Source: Candidatus Aerophobota bacterium (GTDB lineage Bacteria; Aerophobota; Aerophobia; Aerophobales; B3-G15). Taken from it: a stretch of DNA of 9,012 bases. This document shows, one piece after another, positions 1 to 5,980 of this stretch. Under the pieces are notes generated by a model. That model was given only the letters and a program-made list of their open reading frames with translations, had not been told where the DNA came from and ran no database searches. The translations under genes and the position numbers were made by a program. Position 1 is the first letter of the stretch; each line of letters starts with the position of its first letter. Location: the NCBI GenBank assembly GCA_003648845.1, contig QMQA01000031.1, forward strand, positions 1 through 9,012, read 5' to 3'.

Positions 1-626
1 ACTGCTACCTTGTTTAAATAATGAGCTCCCTGACTGCCTCCCAGAAAAAGAAGGGTAAATTTCCCTTCCTCCAGATTTAGACTCCTGATAGCCTCCCTTC
101 TGGAAGCATTTATGATTCTTTCTCTTACCGGATTGCCGGTTACAACTGCTTTTTTTTTACCCCAGGCAGGGAGATATTTTATGCTTTCGGGAAAACTCAG
201 AGCTATTCTGGAGGCAAAAGGCAGAAGCATTCTGTTGGTAAGGGAAGGATAAAGATTCTGTTCGCAGATTACCACAGGTTTACCCAGAAGAAAAGCCGAG
301 AGAACTACCGGATAGGAATGAAAACTGCCCATTCCCACCACCAGCTCTGGTTTAAAGCTGAGGATATATCTCAGAGACTGTATTATGGATATGGTCATTT
401 TTACGATAAAATTTAGCAATTTTAAGGAGATGGGTCTTGGAAAAGGTAAGGCATCAATGGATCTGAACTGAACCTTTTCTTTTTCAACAATCTTTCCTTC
501 CCACTCTTTTTTCCCTCCAATCCATAAAATGGAAAGATCCGGGATTTTTTTCTTCAAGTTCTGGATGAGGGCAACTGCCGGGTAAAGGTGTCCTCCTGTT
601 CCTCCTGCAGTAATTAAAATTCTCAT
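1..626 (-). CDS. murG: MurG, lipid II-forming N-acetylglucosaminyltransferase (C-terminal part outside window)
   Basis: This peripheral membrane enzyme on the cytoplasmic face moves GlcNAc from UDP-GlcNAc to lipid I, giving lipid II for peptidoglycan. The 208 residues visible are open to the window edge. They show the N-terminal glycine-rich loop GGTGGH (residues 8-13), the acceptor-side GMGSFHSYP (98-106), CEQN (121-124), GNPVR (164-168) and GGSQGA (196-201), in the family order. The family is usually 350-370 residues, so about 150 residues of the UDP-GlcNAc-binding domain are missing only because the window ends. The ATG at 626 is set by homology at the GGTGGH loop; no strong Shine-Dalgarno precedes it. 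It starts 10 bases after the secF stop, so it is probably translated from the secDF transcript. murG normally sits among division and cell-wall genes rather than behind secDF. Confidence 0.95.
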   Translation of the reverse strand, partial: MRILITAGGTGGHLYPAVALIQNLKKKIPDLSILWIGGKKEWEGKIVEKEKVQFRSIDALPFPRPISLKLLNFIVKMTISIIQSLRYILSFKPELVVGMGSFHSYPVVLSAFLLGKPVVICEQNLYPSLTNRMLLPFASRIALSFPESIKYLPAWGKKKAVVTGNPVRERIINASRREAIRSLNLEEGKFTLLFLGGSQGAHYLNKVA

Positions 627-636
627 CTTATTTTAT

Positions 637-1752
637 CTAAATGGTGTTTTTTTTACCCCAGGCGTAAACTACAGGAGTTGCTATAAATACCGATGAGTAG
701 GTACCAACAATTACTCCTACAAGGAGGGAAAAGGTAAATCCATGCAGGGGCTCTCCTCCCCACAGAAAAAGAATCAGAACCACGATAAAAGTGGTCAGGG
801 AAGTAATGATAGTTCGAGAAAGGGACTGGTTTATACTTAGATTGAGGACATTTTTGGGAGGAATTTTTTTCTTTCTGAGAGTTTTCATATTTTCTCTGAT
901 CCTGTCATAAATAACAATTGTGTCATTCAAAGAATAACCAACAATTGTTAGAAGAGCTGCTATAATGGGAAGTGTAAATTCAAAATTGCCCAGAGAAAGT
1001 GCCCCCACGGTAATCATCACATCATGAATGAGGGCTATCACTGCTCCCACTGCAAAACGGAGCTCAAATCTCCATGCAATATAAATCAGCATTCCGATTA
1101 AACCGAAAGTGACAGCCAGAAGGGCATCACGTTGCAGTTCTTTGCTTACCTTTGGTCCTATTAAGTTCACACTGAGAAGTTCAAAAGGGTTCCTTTCCCC
1201 AAATTTTTTTCTTATTGCCTGTTTTATTCTTGATGCCATCTGACGGGAATAAATGTTCCTTATAGCTGTCGTAAGAGTTTCTTTTGAGACCCTGTTTAAA
1301 TTAATTTTGTCGGTTTGAGTCTGGTCAATAGTGAGGAGAGTTGTTAAGGTTTCATACCCGACCTCTTCTACCCCGGGAATTTCTTTTAACTGGTCCAGAC
1401 TGGTAAATCCACCTTTTTTCTTGCGGTAATCTATTATATTTGAGGCTATCTGTTCCGAAATTTTTTCCAGGTGGTATCTTATAAGAATAGTATTTTCCCT
1501 CTCACTTCCATAGCGTTGAATAACAGCTGTTCCAAGGCCAATTCCAACAAGAGCGGATCTTATCTCACCTATCTGAAAAGGCTTCTCAAACTTAAGATGG
1601 GTCTCAATTCCTCCTGTAAAATCAAGTCCAAGTTTTGGTCCTCCTTTTATCACCAGGGAGAGTATGCTGACAGCGATAAGGGCACCTGAGATTATAAAAG
1701 CTATCCTCCTCCACTTAATAAAATCTATATTGGTTTCACCTATGAGCTGCAT
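637..1752 (-). CDS. secF: SecF, protein translocase accessory subunit with an enlarged periplasmic domain
   Basis: SecF pairs with SecD beside SecYEG and uses the proton gradient to complete protein export. Residues are numbered from the ATG at 1752. TM1 lies at about 14-35, the Sec_GG motif LGLDFTGGIE at 41-50, and the conserved GPKVSKEL at 199-206 just before TM2. TM4 carries VGYSLNDTIVIYDRIRE, followed by TM5 and TM6, giving the usual six membrane spans. The ATG at 1752 is preferred over the in-frame GTG at 1758 because AGAGG (1758-1762 on this strand) sits 5 bases before the ATG and overlaps the GTG itself. The product is 371 residues against a usual 300-320. The excess lies at about residues 98-188, between the first extracytoplasmic strand region (ENTILIR) and NPFELLSV, and resembles a helix-hairpin-helix module (see findings). 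The gene follows secD by 12 bases. Confidence 0.96.
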   Translation of the reverse strand: MQLIGETNIDFIKWRRIAFIISGALIAVSILSLVIKGGPKLGLDFTGGIETHLKFEKPFQIGEIRSALVGIGLGTAVIQRYGSERENTILIRYHLEKISEQIASNIIDYRKKKGGFTSLDQLKEIPGVEEVGYETLTTLLTIDQTQTDKINLNRVSKETLTTAIRNIYSRQMASRIKQAIRKKFGERNPFELLSVNLIGPKVSKELQRDALLAVTFGLIGMLIYIAWRFELRFAVGAVIALIHDVMITVGALSLGNFEFTLPIIAALLTIVGYSLNDTIVIYDRIRENMKTLRKKKIPPKNVLNLSINQSLSRTIITSLTTFIVVLILFLWGGEPLHGFTFSLLVGVIVGTYSSVFIATPVVYAWGKKNTI

Positions 1753-1764
1753 TTTCACCTCTTT

Positions 1765-3057
1765 TTATATGCTGAGTTTCTGTACGGGTCTTTCCTCCAG
1801 GAGCAGGTTAAATATGGCTCTTGTTACCACTACCGCTGTAAATAAACTGGCAAGTATACCTATGGAAAGTGTAGTGGCAAATCCTTTTACCGGACCTGTA
1901 CCAAATTGGAACAGGATAAGGGCGGTAATCAGTGTAGTGATGTTGGCATCAAGTATTGTTCTGAGGGCTCTGTTATATCCAACATCTACAGCAGAGCGGG
2001 GAGCCCTTTCTTTTCTTAGCTCCTCCCGGATCCGCTCAAAAATAATAACGTTTGCATCTATACTCATTCCAATGGTGAGAATTATTCCTGCTATACCCGG
2101 GAGAGTAAGGGTAGCTTTTAAAGCAGCAAGTGCTGCCATCAAGAAGAGAAGATTTAAGATAAGGGCTGCATTGGCAATTAATCCCGCTTTTTTATAATAA
2201 ACCCCCATGAAGATGAGGACGGCAAAAAGTCCAATTAATCCAGAAATCAAACCTTTTCTGATAGAGTCTTTGCCCAGGGAAGGGCCAATAGTGGTATTCT
2301 GAATTATATTAAGGGGAACAGGAAGAGCACCTGATTTTAAAACAATCCTCAGCTCGGTAGCCTCTTCCATGCTGAAGTTTCCTTCTATTACTGCTTTTCC
2401 TCCTGTAATGCGAGTTTTTATTACTGGAGCTGATTTTACTACATTGTCCAGAATTATAGCCAGCCTTTCCCCCACATGTTTTCCGGTAATATCAGCAAAT
2501 TTTTCTCCTCCTTCAGCAGTAAAATCAAGAGCTACATAGGGTTGTCCCCATTGACCTATTTCCACCCGGGCATCTTTTATAGCTGCTCCTGTTAAAAGTG
2601 CCTCTTTTTTCACAAGATATGCTTTTCCTTCAGAATCGTAGAGCAGCTCATCATCAGGAGGAACATTTCCCCTCAGAGCCTCCTTTAAATCCGCCTTTTC
2701 ATCAAGCAGTTTAAACTCAAGAAGGGCTGTTTTTCCTATAAGGTCAATAGCTCTCTGGGGGTCCTCTATCCCGGGAAGGTCAACTATAATCCTTGTCTGT
2801 CCCTGTCTTGCAATGGTGGGTTCTCTGACCCCAAACTGGTCTATTCTGTTACGAATAATCTCCAGAGCTCTATCAACAACATCCTTTACAGTTTCGCCCG
2901 GAGGAACTCTTTCTGTATCCGCTTCTAATACAAGGTGCATACCTCCCTTAAGGTCAAGTCCAAGGTTTATTTTTTCTGCCGGTGGATATACAGCCCAGAT
3001 GGAAAGAGCAATCAGAACCACGACAAACAGGAGTATCCATCGACTGAACCTTCGCAT
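1765..3057 (-). CDS. secD: SecD, protein translocase accessory subunit
   Basis: This is the partner of SecF in the SecDF complex, which couples proton flow to late steps of protein export and release at the outer face of the membrane. At 430 residues it falls in the normal range for a compact SecD. TM1 is at about 7-24, followed by LGLDLKGGMHLVLE (32-45). The large extracytoplasmic P1 domain runs to about residue 260, with DLPGIEDP at 93-100. Five more membrane spans follow, including GMSIDANVIIFERIRE at about 340-355, whose aspartate is the family's conserved intramembrane residue. AAGGAG lies about 8 bases before the ATG at 3057. It is first in the minus-strand unit secD-secF-murG and has a clear promoter about 40-70 bases upstream. 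No yajC is seen next to it, although yajC often accompanies secDF. Confidence 0.97.
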   Translation of the reverse strand: MRRFSRWILLFVVVLIALSIWAVYPPAEKINLGLDLKGGMHLVLEADTERVPPGETVKDVVDRALEIIRNRIDQFGVREPTIARQGQTRIIVDLPGIEDPQRAIDLIGKTALLEFKLLDEKADLKEALRGNVPPDDELLYDSEGKAYLVKKEALLTGAAIKDARVEIGQWGQPYVALDFTAEGGEKFADITGKHVGERLAIILDNVVKSAPVIKTRITGGKAVIEGNFSMEEATELRIVLKSGALPVPLNIIQNTTIGPSLGKDSIRKGLISGLIGLFAVLIFMGVYYKKAGLIANAALILNLLFLMAALAALKATLTLPGIAGIILTIGMSIDANVIIFERIREELRKERAPRSAVDVGYNRALRTILDANITTLITALILFQFGTGPVKGFATTLSIGILASLFTAVVVTRAIFNLLLEERPVQKLSI

Positions 3058-3096
3058 TATTTATCTCCTTTTCAAATAAGGTTTTAAACTTTTGCT

Positions 3097-3124
3097 AATT
3101 TATCAAAAAGGAGGATATTGTCAA
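3097..3124 (-). promoter_or_regulatory. Promoter of secD-secF-murG
   Basis: On the minus strand there is a perfect -35 TTGACA (3119-3124), a 16-base spacer and the -10 TAAATT (3097-3102). The -10 is preceded by TG and one base, the extended -10 form. Transcription would start near 3090, giving a leader of about 30 bases before the secD Shine-Dalgarno. The call rests on the consensus match only. Confidence 0.65.
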
Positions 3125-3187
3125 TAGGAAAGTTCATTTATTACGGAATGATCCGGGTTTGTCAGGTTTGGTTAGATCGTTTATATT

Positions 3188-3216
3188 TGTTTGACTTTAT
3201 GGCTAAATTTTATAAT
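3188..3216 (+). promoter_or_regulatory. Likely promoter of the rseC-like gene
   Basis: A perfect -10 TATAAT lies at 3211-3216. The -35 is uncertain: TTGACT at 3191-3196 is the better box but leaves only a 14-base spacer, while TTGTTT at 3188-3193 gives 17 bases with a poorer match. A good Shine-Dalgarno, AGGAG (3228-3232), follows 9 bases before the ATG. The promoter faces away from the secD promoter within the same 184-base divergent gap. Confidence 0.5.
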
Positions 3217-3241
3217 CTTAACAAACCAGGAGTAAAAATTT

Positions 3242-3652
3242 ATGATTGAAGTAGGAGAAGTGGTTGAGGTTAAGGGAAATATAGCCAGAATAAAACTGGA
3301 GTTAAAAAAGAACTGTAGCAGCTGTTCCATGGCTGATTTCTGTGAGCTGGTGGGGAAGGGGGAAAGATATATAGAAGCGGAGAAAATGCCCTCCACCCGG
3401 GTAGGTGATAAAGTTAAGGTGGAAATTGAAGGAGGATATCTTTTAAGGGGGACAACTTTGTTATTTTTACTTCCTGCTTTTTCCTTCCTTATAGGAGCAG
3501 CTATAGGCCAGATGTTTATGGAGGGGATAGTTTTTTCTTTTCTTCTTGGTGCTGCTTTTTTGGCTTTTACTTTTTTTCTTCTTCACCTTTATGATAAAAA
3601 ATTAGCCGGAAGAAAAAGTAAGGTAAGAATTGTTGCCACTCTTTCGGGTTGA
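3242..3652 (+). CDS. RseC-family (SoxR-reducing system / MucC-like) membrane protein
   Basis: This is a 136-residue protein of the RseC family. E. coli RseC is a membrane protein linked to sigma-E control and, with Rsx/Rnf proteins, to SoxR reduction. In anaerobes the family often accompanies Rnf electron-transport genes. An N-terminal soluble part of about 60 residues carries the cysteine cluster C25-x2-C28-x5-C34, typical of the family and suggesting metal or redox binding. The segment VGDKVKVEIEGGYLLRG (54-70) leads into two membrane helices at about 67-91 and 94-116, followed by a basic tail. Its own promoter and AGGAG Shine-Dalgarno support the ATG at 3242. An rnfE gene lies 63 bases downstream, in keeping with a redox role. 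The exact function here is not known, so no symbol is given. Confidence 0.85.
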   Translation: MIEVGEVVEVKGNIARIKLELKKNCSSCSMADFCELVGKGERYIEAEKMPSTRVGDKVKVEIEGGYLLRGTTLLFLLPAFSFLIGAAIGQMFMEGIVFSFLLGAAFLAFTFFLLHLYDKKLAGRKSKVRIVATLSG

Positions 3653-3676
3653 CTTTTTGGCTGTTTTTGTTAAATT
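3649..3676 (+). promoter_or_regulatory. Promoter upstream of rnfE
   Basis: The -35 TTGACT (3649-3654) overlaps the stop of the preceding gene. After a 16-base spacer comes the -10 TAAATT (3671-3676), preceded by TG and one base. The layout is nearly identical to the secD promoter. It would drive rnfE, smpB and probably the tmRNA. The call is by consensus match only. Confidence 0.5.
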
Positions 3677-3715
3677 TATATCAAAGTTGTTGCAGATCCA
3701 ATAAAGGCTGGATAG

Positions 3716-4318
3716 ATGAGGTCGTATCGAGTTTACTTAGAATTTGTGAAAGGATTGTGGAGACAAAATCCCGTATTTTTTCAGCTTCTGGGTATGTGTC
3801 CCACTCTGGCGGTAACTAACTCTGCTATAAATGGTTTTTCGATGGGATTAGCTGTGATTTTTGTTCTGCTTTGTTCGGGGATTGTGATATCTTCTATCAG
3901 GAAATTTGTTCCGTCAGAGGTAAGAATCCCTATTTTTGTCATAATTATTGCCAGTTTTGTAACGGTAATTGATTTTTTGTTTAAGGCAAAGGTGCCCGAG
4001 ATAAGCAAAGCTCTGGGACCTTATGTTCCCTTGATTGTGGTAAATTGTATAATTCTGGGAAGACAGGAGGCTTTCACCTCCAAAAATCCCCTTCTGCCCT
4101 CAATTGCTGATGCTCTGGGTATGGGAATGGGATTTACCCTGGCTCTGGTTATTCTTGGTAGCATAAGGGAGTTTTTTGGCTCTGGTTCAGTTTTTGGTTA
4201 TCAGATTCTGGGAGACTACTTTCATCCCTGGGTGATCATGATCCTTCCTCCTGGAGCCTTCTTAACTCTTGGTGTCCTTATTGGATTAATAAATAAATTT
4301 TCTCGCCGGTCCACTTAA
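3716..4318 (+). CDS. rnfE: RnfE/RsxE-type subunit of an ion-translocating electron transport complex
   Basis: RnfE is an integral membrane subunit of Rnf, which links ferredoxin and NAD redox chemistry to Na+ or H+ pumping; the same family includes RsxE and NqrD. The 200 residues match the usual length and form about six hydrophobic spans. Signature stretches are LLGMCPTLAVT (24-34), SEVRIPIFVIIIASFVT (67-83), NCIILGRQEAFTSKN (110-124) and LGSIREFFGSG (147-157). Cys28 and Cys111 sit where NqrD and RnfE cysteines supply half the ligands of an intramembrane [2Fe-2S] centre; the other half comes from RnfA/NqrE. No rnfA, B, C, D or G is present in the window, so the usual cluster is not here. AAAGG at 3703-3707 lies 8 bases before the ATG. 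smpB follows after 20 bases. NqrD is the alternative name, but the anaerobe-like context and RseC neighbour favour RnfE. Confidence 0.88.
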   Translation: MRSYRVYLEFVKGLWRQNPVFFQLLGMCPTLAVTNSAINGFSMGLAVIFVLLCSGIVISSIRKFVPSEVRIPIFVIIIASFVTVIDFLFKAKVPEISKALGPYVPLIVVNCIILGRQEAFTSKNPLLPSIADALGMGMGFTLALVILGSIREFFGSGSVFGYQILGDYFHPWVIMILPPGAFLTLGVLIGLINKFSRRST

Positions 4319-4338
4319 TTTAAAAGAAATTAAATTAT

Positions 4339-4779
4339 ATGATTGTTAACAAAAAAATAGCTCACGAGTATGAGATTCTTGAGACGGAAGAGGCAGGAAT
4401 TGTACTCAAAGGATGTGAGGTCAAGTCCATTCGAGAAGGGAGGGTAAGCTTCACCGATAGTTTTGCCCGGATAAAAGATGGAGAACTATGGCTTTGCAAT
4501 CTTCACATAGCTTCCTGCACTCCAGGAGCTAAGGAATATGATCCTAAAAGAGACAGGAAGCTTCTTCTTCACAAGCGCCAGATAAAGAGGCTGAGTGGTA
4601 TATTGTCTCAAAAGGGGTTGACATTGGTGCCATTACGGATATACTTTAAGAAAAGTAAAGCTAAAGTGGAGCTGGGACTGGCCAGAGGAAAAAGGAAGTA
4701 CGAGAAAAGGGAAAAGTTGAGAAGGAAGGATATAGAGCGAGAAATGAGAAGGGAGATAAAAGAAAGGGGTAGATTTTAG
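4339..4779 (+). CDS. smpB: SmpB, tmRNA-binding protein
   Basis: SmpB binds the tRNA-like end of tmRNA and carries it to ribosomes stalled on broken messages. The 146-residue length is typical. The N-terminal KKIAHEYEILETEEAGIVL (5-23) and GCEVKSIREGRVSFTDSFA (25-43) form the OB-fold start, LLLHKRQIKRL (75-85) and LTLVPLRIYFKK (94-105) follow, and the highly basic tail from GLARGKRKYEKRE onward is the part that enters the decoding site. The start is set by homology. No Shine-Dalgarno is visible: the 20 bases before the ATG are almost pure A/T and contain a TTAATTT/AAATTAA inverted repeat (4315-4333) overlapping the rnfE stop, so coupling to rnfE translation is likely. Its RNA partner ssrA begins 11 bases after the stop. 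Confidence 0.97.
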   Translation: MIVNKKIAHEYEILETEEAGIVLKGCEVKSIREGRVSFTDSFARIKDGELWLCNLHIASCTPGAKEYDPKRDRKLLLHKRQIKRLSGILSQKGLTLVPLRIYFKKSKAKVELGLARGKRKYEKREKLRRKDIEREMRREIKERGRF

Positions 4780-4790
4780 TTAAGCTAAAC

Positions 4791-5140
4791 GGGGGTGACG
4801 AGGATTCGACAGAGATAAGAGGGTCAGAATTGCACACCAAGGTCCGGGTCCCTTGCAAAACCACCCGGGAAAAATTAAGCGCCAACGAAGCGTTGCCTTT
4901 AGCTGCTTAAAGCAGCTAACGCCTGGTCACTTTTTTCCCTGGAAAGTGACTGAGGTGTGAGAAAACAGGGATAGCCTTACTCTTAGCAAAGGAGAGTAAG
5001 GTGAAAAAACAAACTTTGCTAACCCGTTTTCTATCCTGCCTGTCGGAGAGAAGGCGGGGAAATTAAAAGACAGGCTAAGTGTGTAGATATTCTGGTTTTC
5101 TTGTCTCTGGACGAGGGTTCGATTCCCTCCACCTCCACCA
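4791..5140 (+). ncRNA. ssrA: tmRNA (ssrA), single-piece form
   Basis: The 350-base RNA rescues stalled ribosomes by acting first as an alanyl-tRNA and then as a short message. The ends pair as a tRNA-like acceptor: GGGGGTG (4791-4797) with CACCTCC (5130-5136), then discriminator A and an encoded CCA. The T-arm is GAGGG / TTCGATT / CCCTC (5113-5129). Helix H2 pairs CAGAGATAAG (4810-4819) with CTTGTCTCTG (5100-5109). Four pseudoknots can be drawn. PK1 has stem 4838-4842/4851-4855 and loop 4844-4849 with 4863-4868. PK2 has 4926-4933/4943-4950 and 4937-4941 with 4966-4970. PK3 has 4975-4983/4993-5001 and 4984-4991 with 5014-5021. PK4 has 5035-5040/5053-5058 and 5041-5044 with 5069-5072. There is no permuted, two-piece arrangement and no intron. 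It is probably processed from a transcript shared with smpB. Confidence 0.97.
4881..4910 (+). other. tmRNA tag reading frame, encoding ANEALPLAA then stop
   Basis: Translation resumes on GCC at 4881 and gives ANEALPLAA before TAA at 4908-4910. With the alanine carried by the tmRNA, the degradation tag is AANEALPLAA. The LAA end is what ClpXP-type proteases recognise, and the AN start is common among tags. The stop codon is exactly the three-base loop of a perfect seven-pair hairpin, AGCTGCT (4901-4907) with AGCAGCT (4911-4917). The hairpin is extended by GCGTT (4890-4894) with AACGC (4918-4922), together forming helix H5. Confidence 0.92.
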
Positions 5141-5191
5141 TTTCCCTTCCAGAGAGGTTCCTCCCTTTTTGAGAGTTTGAGATGTTGCCCA

Positions 5192-5980
5192 ATGGATGAG
5201 ATAAAAGTAATTGTTTGTGGTGCTCGGGGAAGAATGGGTCAGGAAGTGGTTTCTATGATTCTGAAGGAGAAGGGGTGGCAACTAATTGGTGCTGTTGAGT
5301 CACCTGCACACCCTGAGATTGGAGTGGAGATTTGCAAAGGATTAAGAGTAACCTCTTCTCTCCAGGATGTGCTTAAAAAAGATGCAGTAATAATAGAGTT
5401 TACAACTCCCTTGGCAACTCTGGAACATGTGCGAGTTGCCAGAGAAAATCATATTCCCTGTGTCATTGGAACAACCGGATTTAAAAACTCGGAAATAGAG
5501 GAGATAAAAAAGGCCTCCTGCAGTATTCCTATCCTTCTTTCTCCAAATATGGGAAGAGGGATAAATCTTCTTTTTGCTCTGGTTGAAAAGATAGCCAGAA
5601 TCTTGCCAGATTTTGACAAAGAAATAGTGGAAGCTCACCATAATTTAAAAAAGGATGCTCCCAGCGGAACAGCCTATAGAATTGCCCAAATTCTGGCCGA
5701 GGTGGAAGGGAAAGATCTGTCTCAGCTTGCTGTACATGGAAGAAAAGGAATGGTAGGCAGGAGAAAAAGGAATGAGATTGGAATTCATTCAATTAGAGGT
5801 GGAAGCATAGTTGGAGATCATACCGTAATTTTTGCAGGTGAAGGAGAAAGGCTGGAGATAACCCATAGGGCTGAATCCCGCAAGATATTTGCCCGGGGTG
5901 CCCTGCTTGCGGCAAAGTTTATTGCAGATAAAGAGCCCGGTTTATATGATCTTCAGGACGCTCTGGGAATTAAGAAATGA
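5192..5980 (+). CDS. dapB: DapB, 4-hydroxy-tetrahydrodipicolinate reductase
   Basis: DapB reduces 4-hydroxy-tetrahydrodipicolinate with NAD(P)H to tetrahydrodipicolinate, on the way to meso-diaminopimelate and lysine in the cytoplasm. Numbered from the ATG at 5192, the 262 residues are close to the family length. The nucleotide-binding loop is GARGRMG (10-16) and VIGTTGF is at 91-97. SPNMGRGINLL (117-127) precedes the catalytic block EAHHNLKKDAPSGTA (147-161); by alignment His149 and Lys153 match E. coli His159 and Lys163. SIRGGSIVGDHTVIF (200-214) closes the substrate domain. An upstream in-frame TTG at 5177 would add five residues (MRCCP), but the family starts near the ATG. Neither start has a convincing Shine-Dalgarno. 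The gene begins 51 bases after the tmRNA end and overlaps dapL by 4 bases (ATGA), so the two are probably translationally coupled. Confidence 0.96.
   Translation: MDEIKVIVCGARGRMGQEVVSMILKEKGWQLIGAVESPAHPEIGVEICKGLRVTSSLQDVLKKDAVIIEFTTPLATLEHVRVARENHIPCVIGTTGFKNSEIEEIKKASCSIPILLSPNMGRGINLLFALVEKIARILPDFDKEIVEAHHNLKKDAPSGTAYRIAQILAEVEGKDLSQLAVHGRKGMVGRRKRNEIGIHSIRGGSIVGDHTVIFAGEGERLEITHRAESRKIFARGALLAAKFIADKEPGLYDLQDALGIKK

Noticed and set aside
1756..1758. GTG as the secF start
   Set aside because: The Shine-Dalgarno AGAGG overlaps this codon, whereas the ATG at 1752 is spaced 5 bases from it.
1664..2197. A 177-codon open frame on the plus strand across the secF/secD junction
   Set aside because: It lies antisense to two well-supported genes, has no recognisable domain, and its hydrophobic stretches simply mirror the membrane helices of SecD on the other strand.
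3191..3216. TTGACT plus TATAAT read as one ideal promoter for the rseC-like gene
   Set aside because: The spacer between these boxes is only 14 bases, too short for a standard sigma-70 promoter. The TATAAT was kept with an uncertain -35.
4315..4333. Perfect inverted repeat TTAATTT / AAATTAA before smpB
   Set aside because: It is made only of A and T in a very AT-rich spacer and may be chance. It would be too unstable for a terminator and has no operator-like neighbours.
5150..5170. Possible intrinsic terminator after the tmRNA (GAGG/CCTC followed by five T)
   Set aside because: The stem is only four pairs with a two-base loop, too weak to call. Readthrough into dapB is equally likely.
5177..5179. 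TTG as the dapB start
   Set aside because: It adds five residues (MRCCP) not typical of the family and has no better ribosome site than the ATG at 5192.
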